From Sulfuriferula plumbiphila (lineage in GTDB: Bacteria; Pseudomonadota; Gammaproteobacteria; Burkholderiales; Sulfuriferulaceae): a stretch of DNA of 64,000 nucleotides. Below the pieces are notes generated by a model that was given only the letters and a program-made list of their open reading frames with translations, searched no databases and was not told where the DNA came from. Every line of letters begins with the position of its first letter. Within the stretch, counting starts at the first letter, position 1. The position numbers and the translations under genes were made by a program. Location: NCBI RefSeq assembly GCF_009938015.1, contig NZ_AP021884.1, positions 2,916,585 through 2,980,584 on the forward strand, in the 5' to 3' direction. This document shows positions 26,478-37,318 of the stretch, piece after piece.

Positions 26478-26933
26478 TCAGTTAAGCGGCGTGCCCGGAG
26501 CGGGTGCCTGCTGCTGTTGCATGTACATGGCTTCAAAGTTGACCGGATTGAGGATCACCGGCGGGAAGCCGGCGCGGCTCACCACGTCGGAGATGGTCTC
26601 GCGCAAATACGGGAACACGATATTCGGGCAGCCGATACCCAGCACTGTATCCATCTGGTCAGCGGGCACGTTTTCGATACGAAAAATCCCCGCCTGCGCG
26701 GCTTCCACCAGGAACATGGTCTTCTCGCCAAGCTTGGCGGTTATGGTGGTGGTGAGGATGACTTCGAATACACCCTCTCCCACGTTGCTGTGCTGCGTGG
26801 CAAGCTGCACGTCGATCTGCGGCGCTTCGCGCTCGAGGAAAATCTGCGGCGCATTGGGCACTTCGACCGACATGTCTTTGACGTAGAGTTTTTCGATCGC
26901 GAAAACGGCTTGTTGCTGGTCTTGCTCGCTCAT
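26478..26933 (-). CDS. secB: Protein-export chaperone SecB
   Basis: A 151-residue protein. Conserved SecB segments are FAIEKLYVKDMSVEVPNAP (about 11-29), FEVILTTTITAKLGEKTMFL, IENVPADQMDTVLGIGCPN and VSRAGFPPVILNPVNFEAMY. It forms a tetramer that holds preproteins unfolded for SecA. The C-terminus is Gln/Pro-rich. It is the first gene of the secB-SH3-gpsA run. No grxC gene is next to it. Confidence 0.96.
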   Translation of the reverse strand: MSEQDQQQAVFAIEKLYVKDMSVEVPNAPQIFLEREAPQIDVQLATQHSNVGEGVFEVILTTTITAKLGEKTMFLVEAAQAGIFRIENVPADQMDTVLGIGCPNIVFPYLRETISDVVSRAGFPPVILNPVNFEAMYMQQQQAPAPGTPLN

Positions 26934-27146
26934 TGTGATTCCCTGAAAGGTGGTAAAAGAAGCATTTTAACCCGGCTGGGCTGCATTTGTATGACGGCGT
27001 TGTGCGTGGCTTAAACTTGAAAAGTTAGGCCACGGTGAAGAACAAGGCAAAAGACAAAATCAAGAACCGTGGAATGCGCGGTTTGCTTTTTCCTTCCTAC
27101 ACCTTCCTGGCTTGCTTACTGATGTATATTTTCATCACATACAAAA

Positions 27147-27308
27147 ATGCCTCAGGGTGAGTTCCGCTTTCACGCATTAGGCAAGACAGACGAAAGGCCA
27201 ACGTTACATGTCACTTTCACTCTGCGTAATGATGGTGAGAAGATTCGCGTGATCTCGGCCAGAGACATGTACCGAGAGGAGCGTCCGATTTATGGGCAAA
27301 CAGCTTAA
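27147..27308 (+). pseudogene. BrnT toxin remnant (N-terminally truncated)
   Basis: Fifty-three codons from ATG 27147 encode the C-terminal part of a BrnT toxin: FRFHALGKTDERPTLHVTFT, then LRNDGEKIRVISARDMYREE, ending at TAA 27306. The FHALGRT...LHVTFTLR...IRVISARDM pattern is diagnostic for BrnT. The ~35-40 N-terminal residues that carry the DPxK and HGVxF motifs of the family are missing, and upstream sequence (26934-27146) shows no match in any frame. The antitoxin relic overlaps its end by 17 bp, as in intact modules. Confidence 0.75.
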
Positions 27309-27557
27309 AGTGGTTCCGCAGTTCATCTACGAAGCGGAAGAACAGGCCTTCTGGGAAAAACACGATTCCACAGATCATCTCGACTGAACGAAAGCCCAGC
27401 GCATTGTGCTGCCCAACCTGAGGCCCACGACAAAAACCATTTCCCTGCGACTTTCCCAGCATCGTCTGGGCTCGATCAAGGCCGCTGCCAACTCCCGTGA
27501 TGTGCCCCCCAGTCGCTAATCAAAGCGTGCTTGCAGGAGAAGTTGCATAACCACTGA
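27292..27557 (+). pseudogene. BrnA/CopG-type antitoxin relic with nonsense and frameshift mutations
   Basis: From ATG 27292 the frame reads MGKQLKVVPQFIYEAEEQAF, then WEKHDSTDHLD and an in-frame TGA (27385-27387) where the family has Trp (DSTDYLDW). Reading through, TKAQRIVLPNLRPTTKTISL and LRLSQHRLGSIKAAANSRDV continue the ribbon-helix-helix. At the C-run 27505-27510 the frame slips, and the conserved end QSLIKACLQEKLH is read from 27510 in another frame. Two independent lesions mean the gene is dead. It sits immediately downstream of the uvrD stop side (convergent). Confidence 0.78.
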
Positions 27558-27578
27558 TACTGGCGGTGCCCGTTAAAT

Positions 27579-29747
27579 TCAGGCCGGTTCCAGCCTGGCA
27601 TACTCCAGCGCCAGCCACTTCATTCCGTTCGCGCCGCCGAAGTTGATCTGCACCCGTGTGTCGTCGCCCTGCCCTTCCACGCTGACCACCACACCCACGC
27701 CGAACTTGGCGTGGCGCACGTTCATGCCGATGCGCCACGGCGAGGTGTTGCGCTGGCGCGTGGCTGAAGCCGGCGCTGCATCACCGTGGTAAGCGCTGGA
27801 GGCTGTGGCCATGCGCCTGGCGTTGACCAGTTTGAGCAAGGCGCTGGGCAGTTCGTCGAGGAAGCGCGACGGGATGCCGTAGCGTACCTGGCCGTGCAGC
27901 ATGCGGCTTTGCGCATGGCTTAAATACAGCCGCCGGCGCGCGCGGGTGATGGCGACGTACATCAGGCGGCGTTCTTCCTCGATGCCGTCCTGCTCGTTCA
28001 TGGATTGTTCGTGCGGGAACAGGCCCTCTTCCAGTCCGCCCAGGAACACGGCGTGGAATTCCAGCCCCTTGGCGGCGTGCACGGTCATCAGTTGCAGCGC
28101 GTCGCTGCCCGCGCCGGCCTGATGGTCGCCCGCTTCCAGCGCGGCGTGGGCGAGGAAGCTGGCCAGCGGCCCGCCCGCTTCGTCGAGCTCGGCCATGGCT
28201 TCCGGGTCGTTGGCGAAGACGGTGGCGGCGTTGATCAGTTCGTTCAGGTTTTCCAGCCGGTCGGCGCCCTCTTTTTCGGCCTGGTAATGCGCGGCCAGGC
28301 CGCTCATATGCAATACATGTTCGATGGCTTCGGGCAGCGGCAAGCCCTGCGTGGCGTCCTGCATGGCCTGCATCAAGGCGACGAAACCGGGCAAGCCTTT
28401 GGCGCTGTCCTTGCTGGCGGGGGCCTTGGCGCGGGCGGCCTGCCACAGGCTCGTCCCGCCGGCCTGGGCGGCGTCGGCCAACTGTTCCAGCGTGCGCGCG
28501 CCGATGCCGCGGGTGGGGAAATTGACCACACGGCTAAACGCGCCGTCGTCATCCGGATTGGCCAGCAGGCGCAAATAGGCCAGCGCGTGCTTGATCTCCT
28601 GGCGCTCGAAAAAGCGCAGCCCGCCGTACACGCGATACGCCACCCCGGCGCTGAACAGGGCGTGCTCCAGCACGCGCGATTGCGCGTTGGAACGGTACAG
28701 CAGCGCCATGTCCATCAGCGCCGTGCCTTCGCGCTGCAGCGCTTTCACTTCCTCGACGATGAAGCCGGCTTCTTCCTGGTCATTGTATGCCTCGTACACG
28801 CGGATCGGTTCGCCCTTGCCTTCTGCCGTCCACAGATTCTTGCCCAGGCGCGACTGGTTCTGTGTGATGAGCGCGTTGGCGGCATCGAGGATGTTGCCGT
28901 GACTGCGGTAGTTCTGCTCCAGCTTGATGACGTTGTCACCTGCGTAGTCGCGCTGGAATTCATTCATGTTACCGGTATGCGCGCCACGGAAGGCGTAGAT
29001 CGACTGGTCGTCGTCACCCACCGCCATCAGCACCGATTGTGCCCCGGCGAACTGTTTCAGCCAGCGGTACTGCAGACGGTTGGTGTCCTGGAACTCGTCC
29101 ACCAGGATATGGCGAAAGCGCTCCTGATAATGCGCGCGCAACGCGTCGTTGCGCGCCAGCAACTCGTAGGAACGCAGCAGCAGTTCCGGGAAATCGGCCA
29201 CGCCCTCGCGGTTGCACTGCTCGTCGTAGGCGGCGTAAAACTCCACCAGGCGCCGCGTGTAGGGGTCGAACACCTCGACCTGCTGTGGACGCAGGCCGGC
29301 CTCCTTGTTGCCGCTGATAAAGTACTGCACCTTCTTCGGCTCGAATTTCTCGGTGTCCACGTTGAGCGCCTTGAGCAGGCGTTTGACGGCGGAGAGCTGA
29401 TCGGCGCTATCCAGAATCTGGAACAACTGCGGCAGCCCGGCCTCGCGGTGATGGGTGCGCAGCAGGCGGTTGGACAGGCCGTGAAAGGTACCCACCCACA
29501 TGCCGCGCGTGTTGATCGGCAACATCCCGGTCAACCGGGTCAGCATCTCCTTCGCCGCCTTGTTGGTGAAGGTCACCGCGAGGATGCCCAGCGGCGAGAC
29601 TTGTCCGGTTTGAATCAGCCAGGCGATGCGCGTGGTGAGCACGCGCGTCTTGCCGCTGCCGGCCCCGGCCAGGATCAGCGCCGACTGGCCCGGCAGGGTG
29701 ACGGCGGCAAGTTGCTCGGGGTTGAGCCCGTCGAGTAGGGAGGTCAT
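27579..29747 (-). CDS. uvrD: DNA helicase II (UvrD/Rep superfamily 1A)
   Basis: A 722-residue protein. The Q-motif LNPEQLAAV at residue 8 is followed by Walker A ILAGAGSGKTRVLTTRI (about 26-42), motif Ia FTNKAAKEM, motif II ILVDEFQDTN (about 219), motif III VGDDDQSIYAFRGA, motif IV LEQNYRS, and motifs V/VI TVHAAKGLEFHAVF and YVAITRARRRLYLSHAQSRM. A C-terminal Tudor-like segment, VRHAKFGVGVVVSVEGQGDD, is characteristic of UvrD/PcrA. It unwinds DNA 3'-5' in excision and mismatch repair. Transcribed away from the rhodanese gene. Confidence 0.95.
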   Translation of the reverse strand: MTSLLDGLNPEQLAAVTLPGQSALILAGAGSGKTRVLTTRIAWLIQTGQVSPLGILAVTFTNKAAKEMLTRLTGMLPINTRGMWVGTFHGLSNRLLRTHHREAGLPQLFQILDSADQLSAVKRLLKALNVDTEKFEPKKVQYFISGNKEAGLRPQQVEVFDPYTRRLVEFYAAYDEQCNREGVADFPELLLRSYELLARNDALRAHYQERFRHILVDEFQDTNRLQYRWLKQFAGAQSVLMAVGDDDQSIYAFRGAHTGNMNEFQRDYAGDNVIKLEQNYRSHGNILDAANALITQNQSRLGKNLWTAEGKGEPIRVYEAYNDQEEAGFIVEEVKALQREGTALMDMALLYRSNAQSRVLEHALFSAGVAYRVYGGLRFFERQEIKHALAYLRLLANPDDDGAFSRVVNFPTRGIGARTLEQLADAAQAGGTSLWQAARAKAPASKDSAKGLPGFVALMQAMQDATQGLPLPEAIEHVLHMSGLAAHYQAEKEGADRLENLNELINAATVFANDPEAMAELDEAGGPLASFLAHAALEAGDHQAGAGSDALQLMTVHAAKGLEFHAVFLGGLEEGLFPHEQSMNEQDGIEEERRLMYVAITRARRRLYLSHAQSRMLHGQVRYGIPSRFLDELPSALLKLVNARRMATASSAYHGDAAPASATRQRNTSPWRIGMNVRHAKFGVGVVVSVEGQGDDTRVQINFGGANGMKWLALEYARLEPA

Positions 29748-29788
29748 GTTAAACTTTCAGATGGCAATTATTCTGGAAAATTCGCCAC

Positions 29789-29880
29789 GCAGGGCAGAGA
29801 ACACGGAGCGGACACCGGTTCGGGGAAGAATGTTTTCTCCGCGTTCTCTGTGCTCTCCGTGGCCAAAGCCGTTTCAGCTT
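29789..29880. repeat. Dispersed intergenic palindromic repeat, copy C
   Basis: Between uvrD and the rhodanese gene. The left arm (29789-29811: CACGCAGGGCAGAGAACACG...) is an imperfect inverted match to the right arm (29837-29863: CTCCGCGTTCTCTGTGCTCT...). It is the most symmetric copy of the repeat at 9029, 13111 and 49057. Confidence 0.6.
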
Positions 29881-29903
29881 CATTCAGTAACGAAGGATTA
29901 TAT

Positions 29904-30287
29904 ATGCCCAGGCAACTCGGCTGTTTTATAAAAGAAGCGCGCAGTCATATCGAAGAGTGGGATGCAGAATCCGCCCATGAAAACCTGCAAGCCGGCGACG
30001 TGCTGGTGGTGGACGTGCGCGAAGCCGACGAATTCAAGCAAGGCCACGTGCAGGGCGCCATCAATATCCCGCGCGGCATTCTCGAAGGCGCTGCCGACCC
30101 CGGCTACAAGCACCGCGACCCGCGCCTGTGCAACGCCCGCGACAAAACCATCCTGCTCTACTGCCAGTCCGGCGGACGCTCGGCGATGGCGGCGTGGGTA
30201 TTGAAGCAGATGGGCTATGCCCACGTCTATAATCTGGCGGGCGGACTGGAATGCTGGGAGGCCGAAGGCCTGGAACTGGAGACATAA
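29904..30287 (+). CDS. Single-domain rhodanese sulfurtransferase
   Basis: A 127-residue protein from ATG 29904 (AAGGA ribosome site 9 bp upstream). Rhodanese fold: VLVVDVREADEFKQGHVQGA (about 34-53), INIPRG, and active-site loop LYCQSGGRSAMAAWVLKQMG, whose Cys (about 93) would carry the persulfide. It has no signal peptide, so it is cytoplasmic. The MoaD-like gene starts 1 bp after its stop, suggesting sulfur hand-over between the two products (inference). Confidence 0.9.
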   Translation: MPRQLGCFIKEARSHIEEWDAESAHENLQAGDVLVVDVREADEFKQGHVQGAINIPRGILEGAADPGYKHRDPRLCNARDKTILLYCQSGGRSAMAAWVLKQMGYAHVYNLAGGLECWEAEGLELET

Positions 30288-30288
30288 C

Positions 30289-30540
30289 ATGCTGCACATT
30301 CTTTATTTCGGTCATCTGGTCGATGCGCTGGGCACCGCCTCTGAAGATTTCGAACTGCCGCAAACCCAAACCACCGTGGCGGGCTTGTGCGCCATCCTGG
30401 CCGAGCGTGGCGCCGTCTGGCATGAAGCACTGATCGGCAACAAATCGCTCAAAATCACCGTCAACAAACAGTTCGTCGATACGGACAACCTGCTCAAGGA
30501 CGGTGACGAAGTCGCCTTTGTCGCTTTTATGGTAGGTTGA
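30289..30540 (+). CDS. MoaD/ThiS-like small protein lacking the C-terminal GG
   Basis: An 83-residue protein. The beta-grasp pattern begins MLHILYFGHLVDALG (molybdopterin synthase small-subunit style), then LCAILAERGAVWHEAL and ITVNKQFVDTDNLLKDGDEV, ending VAFVAFMVG. Functional MoaD and ThiS proteins end in Gly-Gly for thiocarboxylate formation; this one ends in Val-Gly and lacks the usual PPVAGG. It may be trimmed, degenerate, or serve another role. It is linked to the rhodanese (1 bp) and the CtaA-like gene (2 bp). Confidence 0.72.
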   Translation: MLHILYFGHLVDALGTASEDFELPQTQTTVAGLCAILAERGAVWHEALIGNKSLKITVNKQFVDTDNLLKDGDEVAFVAFMVG

Positions 30541-30542
30541 AC

Positions 30543-31643
30543 ATGGGCTCAGGCATGGGCATGGCATCGGATCTGCAATGGCTGCAACTGGCACTCACCG
30601 GACTCATGATTGCTGCGCTGCCGCTGAGTTACGCCTGGGTCAAGGGCCGCCGCAACCGCTACCGCCAGCTGGTGTGGCTGACCCTGTTCCTCACCTTCGA
30701 TCTGATCCTGTTCGGCGGCTTCACCCGGCTCACCGACTCGGGCCTGGGTTGCCCCGACTGGCCGGGCTGCTACGGCACCGCCAATCCCTCCCTTGCCCAT
30801 GCCAGCATCCACGCCGCCGAGGCGCTGATGCCGAGCGGGCCGGTCACCTGGGCCAAGGCCTGGATCGAGATGATTCATCGCTACCTGGCGATGATGGTGG
30901 GTGTGCTGATCATCGCGCTGATGGGGCTGGCCTGGTTCAAGCGGCGCGAGCTGCGCCAATCGCCGTGGCCGGCCACTGCGCTGTTGGTACTGGTGTGCGT
31001 GCAGGGCGCGTTCGGCGCGTGGACGGTCACGCTCAAACTGCAGCCGGTAATCGTTACCCTGCACCTGCTGCTGGGGCTGACCCTGCTGGGCGCGCTGGCC
31101 TGGCTGGCCGCGCGCAGCCAGCCGGCAGCTTCGCACGATGCCGCAGCCAGCCGGCTGAGGCCGTGGATCATGCTCGGCATCGTGTTGCTCGCAGTACAGA
31201 TCGCGCTGGGCGGCTGGGTGAGCACCAACTATGCGGTACTCGCCTGCACCGACTTCCCGTTATGTAACGGCCAGCTGATCCCGACCATGGACTTCCGGCA
31301 CGGCTTCACCCTGTGGCGCGCCCTCGGCAAAACCGCCAGCGGCGCACTGCTCAGTCACGACGCACTGGTTGCCATCCACTGGACGCACCGCGTGTTCGCC
31401 TTCGTCGTCATCGCCTACCTGGGCTGGCTCGGCCTGCGCGCCCGCCACAATCTGACGCTGTCCCGGCCCGCCCTCGTGCTGCTGGCGCTGATCGCCCTGC
31501 AATTCGCCAGCGGGCTATCCAACATCCTGCTGCAATGGCCGCTCCCCATCGCCGTCGTCCACAACGGCGGCGCAGCGGCGCTGCTGGTGACGCTGGTGTT
31601 CATGCTGGCGCGGAGCGGGTCGGATGCAAGCCGGCGGGCATAA
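30543..31643 (+). CDS. Haem A synthase (CtaA/Cox15 family)
   Basis: About 366 residues from ATG 30543 with eight transmembrane helices. Conserved motifs are FGGFTRLTDSGLGCPDWPGC (about 56-75), MIHRYLAMMVG (His ligand, about 109), TLHLLLG, LGGWVSTNYAVLACTDFPLC (about 221-240), and AIHWTHRVFA with a later VVHNGGAA His. It converts haem O to haem A for aa3-type oxidases. Cysteine pairs are in GCPDWPGC and ACTDFPLC. No ctaB or cytochrome oxidase genes are adjacent. The next 260 bp (31644-31905) hold no feature I can identify. Confidence 0.9.
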   Translation: MGSGMGMASDLQWLQLALTGLMIAALPLSYAWVKGRRNRYRQLVWLTLFLTFDLILFGGFTRLTDSGLGCPDWPGCYGTANPSLAHASIHAAEALMPSGPVTWAKAWIEMIHRYLAMMVGVLIIALMGLAWFKRRELRQSPWPATALLVLVCVQGAFGAWTVTLKLQPVIVTLHLLLGLTLLGALAWLAARSQPAASHDAAASRLRPWIMLGIVLLAVQIALGGWVSTNYAVLACTDFPLCNGQLIPTMDFRHGFTLWRALGKTASGALLSHDALVAIHWTHRVFAFVVIAYLGWLGLRARHNLTLSRPALVLLALIALQFASGLSNILLQWPLPIAVVHNGGAAALLVTLVFMLARSGSDASRRA

Positions 31644-31905
31644 GAGAACATCCAGGACGGCGCACGCCAGAAGAAGGCGGTCGGGTATTTCTCCCATGGC
31701 AGTCACTCGATCATCAATCCGTATTAATATTGCATATGCGGACAGACAACCTCAGAGCACCCACAACGAATCAAGCAGTTATTGCGCACTGGCATGTTCT
31801 GAGAATTTTGACAGACCTGACCGGCCAGTCTGGTGAATATCCACTATGCGACATTAAGCAAAAACCTTAACACCGGTACTCAACGCTACCATAAGGAGAT
31901 CAAGC

Positions 31906-32907
31906 ATGATACAAGCCTTTGCTGCATTTGAACCCGGGGGGGAGCTTAAACCGTTCGAGTATGATCCGGGCCCGCTCAGGCCCCATGAGGTAGAAATTGA
32001 TGTTCAGTACTGCGGTATCTGCCATAGTGATCTGAGCGTGCTCGACAATGAATGGGGAATGACCCAGTATCCCGTCGTTCCCGGGCATGAAGTGGTAGGA
32101 ACGATTGCCAAGGCGGGAGATAACGTCAAGCATCTGACGGTCGGTCAAATAGTCGGGCTGGGCTGGCATTCCGGCTACTGCAACGCATGTACCCCTTGTC
32201 ACACAGGCGACCACAACCTGTGTGCCAATGCGCAGGCGACCATCATCGGCCATCATGGCGGCTTTGCCGACAAGGTGCGTGCGGCTGCCAACAGTGTGGT
32301 TCCCATTCCCGATGGGATTGACCTGGAGTCCGCCGGCCCCCTGTTTTGCGGCGGGATTACCGTTTTCAATCCGCTGGTCCAGTTTGATACCAAACCCACC
32401 GACAAAGTGGCGGTGATTGGCATCGGCGGTCTGGGCCATATGGCGTTGCAGTTCCTCAATGCATGGGGCTGCGAAGTGACGGCATTTACCAGCAGCGAAG
32501 ATAAAAGGAAAGAAGCGCTGAGCCTGGGCGCCCACCATACGCTGAACTCCCGCGATCAGAAAGGAATCGAGGCGGCGGCAGGACGTTTTGACCTGATCAT
32601 TTCCACGGTCAACGTCAAGCTGGACTGGAATCTCTATCTCGGCACACTGAAGCCGCGCGGCCGTTTGCACTTTGTCGGGGCGACACTGGATCCGCTCGAT
32701 ATCAATGTGTTTTCACTCATCATGGGTCAACATGCGGTATCCGGCTCTCCGGTCGGCAGCCCATTAACGATTGCCAGGATGCTGGAATTCGCCAAGCGCC
32801 ACAACGTCAGGCCGGTCATCGAGAAATTCAGCTTTGATGACATCAATGAGGCTATCAAAAGATTGAGGAGTGGCCAGGCACACTATCGCATTGTGCTGCA
32901 GCGCTAA
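31906..32907 (+). CDS. Zinc-dependent alcohol dehydrogenase (Ahr/YahK-like)
   Basis: A 333-residue protein with AAGGAG 9 bp before the ATG. Catalytic zinc ligands: Cys in YCGICHSDLS (about 36), His in PVVPGHEVVG (about 58), and a later Cys in GPLFCGGIT (about 145). Structural zinc ligands: CNACTPCHTGDHNLC (about 90-104). The Rossmann motif is VAVIGIGGLGHMALQFL (about 166). The cinnamyl-alcohol-dehydrogenase-like class reduces aldehydes with NADPH. It has its own ribosome site, no coupled neighbours, and slightly lower GC. Substrate is not predictable. Confidence 0.93.
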   Translation: MIQAFAAFEPGGELKPFEYDPGPLRPHEVEIDVQYCGICHSDLSVLDNEWGMTQYPVVPGHEVVGTIAKAGDNVKHLTVGQIVGLGWHSGYCNACTPCHTGDHNLCANAQATIIGHHGGFADKVRAAANSVVPIPDGIDLESAGPLFCGGITVFNPLVQFDTKPTDKVAVIGIGGLGHMALQFLNAWGCEVTAFTSSEDKRKEALSLGAHHTLNSRDQKGIEAAAGRFDLIISTVNVKLDWNLYLGTLKPRGRLHFVGATLDPLDINVFSLIMGQHAVSGSPVGSPLTIARMLEFAKRHNVRPVIEKFSFDDINEAIKRLRSGQAHYRIVLQR

Positions 32908-33095
32908 TTCATGCCTGACCACACATAACAATGGCATGCGGCGGACATGGGCCAGCCACGCCGCTGATGCGCAATGTCGAGTGTCCGCTATCGGGGAATG
33001 CGACCGTCCGTTACGGATCCGCCAGGCTCACCCGCTTCAACCTGGACACACCCGCGGCCAACCCAGCGGGCGTTGTTAGGCACCTTCACCATCCC

Positions 33096-33130
33096 AATAA
33101 AAAAGCCGGGCTCACCCGGCTTTTTTATTA
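33096..33130. terminator. Bidirectional Rho-independent terminator
   Basis: A perfect 15-bp inverted repeat: AATAAAAAAGCCGGG (33096-33110), loop CTCA, then CCCGGCTTTTTTATT (33115-33129). T-runs on both strands let it serve the alcohol dehydrogenase (+) and prk (-), which converge here. The 188 bp between the dehydrogenase stop and this site show no gene. Confidence 0.92.
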
Positions 33131-33149
33131 TTGCGATTAATCAAGCCAA

Positions 33150-34040
33150 TCAGGCTTTTTTCTTGGCAGCAATCATGTCTTCGATCATCGGCCCCAGGAT
33201 CAGCTCCATCGAATAACCCATCTTGCCGCCGGGCACCACCAGGGTGTTGGCACGCGACATGAAGGAGTTGGGAATCATGTTGATCAGGTACGGGAAATCC
33301 ACGCCTCTGGGCTCGCTGAAGCGGATGATGACCAGGCTCTCGTCCGGGGTCGGGATGTCGCGCGCGATGAACGGGTTGGAGGTATCCACCGTGGGCACAC
33401 GCTGGAAATTGACATGGGTGCGGGAAAACTGCGGCGTGATGTAGTTCACGTAGTCCGGCATGCGGCGCATGATGGTGTCCACAATGACTTCGGCGGAATA
33501 GCCTCGCTCGGCGGCATCGCGGTGGATTTTCTGGATCCATTCCAGGTTGACCACGGGCACCACGCCTACGCCCAGATCCACGTATTTGGCCACGTCTATC
33601 TTGCCGTGCGAAACCAGGCCATGCAGTCCTTCGTAAAACAGCAGATCGGTACCTGCAGGCACTTCTTCCCATGGGGTGAACTCACCGGCAGACAGCTGGG
33701 TCCCCAGGCGCCTGTTGTGGAAATCCGCTTCTTCGTCGCTGTGAATGTAGAAGCGTTTTTTGCCCTTGCCGTTCTTGCCGTAGCTCTTGAACAGTTCTTC
33801 GATCTTGTCGAAATGGTTGGCTTCCGGGCCGAAATGGCTGAAATGGTTATTGCCGACGGCTTCGGCCTTTTTCACTGCCTCCTTGAATTCCACACGGTTC
33901 AGGCCGTGAAAGCTGTCACCTTCAACCACGGCGGCGCTGATGTTCTCGCGGCGGAAAATGTGCTCAAACGCACGCTTGACAGTGGTGGTGCCGGCGCCGG
34001 AAGAACCGGTCACGGCGATAACGGGGTGTTTCTTGGACAT
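33150..34040 (-). CDS. prk: Phosphoribulokinase
   Basis: A 296-residue proteobacterial (class I) phosphoribulokinase. P-loop: VIAVTGSSGAGTTTVKRAFE (about 7-26). Other conserved parts: VVEGDSFHGLNR (about 38), HFGPEANHFD (about 69), TDLLFYEGLHGLV (about 130) and IQKIHRDAAERGYS (about 169). It phosphorylates ribulose-5-phosphate to ribulose-1,5-bisphosphate in the Calvin cycle, normally NADH-activated in this class. RuBisCO genes are not in the window, so prk is away from any cbb operon. A sigma-70 promoter is visible at 34088-34117. Confidence 0.96.
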   Translation of the reverse strand: MSKKHPVIAVTGSSGAGTTTVKRAFEHIFRRENISAAVVEGDSFHGLNRVEFKEAVKKAEAVGNNHFSHFGPEANHFDKIEELFKSYGKNGKGKKRFYIHSDEEADFHNRRLGTQLSAGEFTPWEEVPAGTDLLFYEGLHGLVSHGKIDVAKYVDLGVGVVPVVNLEWIQKIHRDAAERGYSAEVIVDTIMRRMPDYVNYITPQFSRTHVNFQRVPTVDTSNPFIARDIPTPDESLVIIRFSEPRGVDFPYLINMIPNSFMSRANTLVVPGGKMGYSMELILGPMIEDMIAAKKKA

Positions 34041-34087
34041 GATGCGCTCCAGTTAAGAACCATAAAAAGCCGAAATACAATCGCGGC

Positions 34088-34117
34088 AGTATAACTTTTA
34101 AGCAGTCCGGCTGTCCA
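34088..34117 (-). promoter_or_regulatory. Putative sigma-70 promoter of prk
   Basis: On the minus strand, TGGACA (34117-34112) and TATACT (34093-34088) are separated by 18 bp, close to the -35/-10 consensus. The -10 lies 48 bp before the prk ATG, and GGAG precedes the start codon. A TATAAT at 34139-34144 on the plus strand may be the -10 of leuS, but no good -35 accompanies it. Confidence 0.55.
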
Positions 34118-34143
34118 CGCACCGCCTGTGCAGCAGAGTATAA

Positions 34144-36807
<2,664 letters not shown>

Positions 36808-36823
36808 ACACAACGGAGACAAC

Positions 36824-37315
36824 ATGAAAAACATCCTCACCCACTGGCTATGGCTGGCACTCATTGGCGTCACACTCACCGCAGGCTGCGGCTTTCACCT
36901 GCGCGGGCAGGTCGAACTGCCGTATCGATCCGTTTATGTGGAAGGCGGTCAGGGTGGATTGACGACTGCGCTGCAAGCCGCCTTGCGTCTCGGACATGCC
37001 GGGCGCCTGGCTCCCAGTGCCGCGAAAGCCGAGAGCGTGATTCAGATTTTGTCGGAGCAGAACAGCAAGGTGATCCTGTCCCTGTCCGGCATCGGCAGGG
37101 TGCGTGAATACCAGCTGCAATACCGGGTGCAATACCAGCTCATCACGCCCAAGGGCAAAGTCATCCTCGCCCCGGCCAACCTGCTGCTGGCGCGCGACAT
37201 GACCTACAACGATGCCCAGGTATTGGCCAAAGGGGAAGAAGAACAGCTGCTTTACCGCGACATGCAGAAAGACGCCGCGCAACAGATTTTGCGGCGCATC
37301 GCCAGCGCCCATTAA
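36824..37315 (+). CDS. lptE: LPS-assembly lipoprotein LptE
   Basis: A 163-residue protein with a lipoprotein signal peptide and lipobox LTAGC (Cys about 22), then the RplB/LptE-like GFHLRGQVELPYRSVYVEGG. LptE plugs the LptD barrel and helps insert LPS at the outer leaflet. Its place between leuS and holA is conserved in proteobacteria. A ribosome site lies in the 16-bp gap after leuS. Confidence 0.9.
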   Translation: MKNILTHWLWLALIGVTLTAGCGFHLRGQVELPYRSVYVEGGQGGLTTALQAALRLGHAGRLAPSAAKAESVIQILSEQNSKVILSLSGIGRVREYQLQYRVQYQLITPKGKVILAPANLLLARDMTYNDAQVLAKGEEEQLLYRDMQKDAAQQILRRIASAH

Positions 37316-37318
37316 CCC

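Noticed and set aside
27036-27161. A short GTG-started frame encoding a hydrophobic ~41-residue peptide.
   Set aside because: Overlaps the BrnT relic, has no clear ribosome site and no support beyond hydrophobicity.
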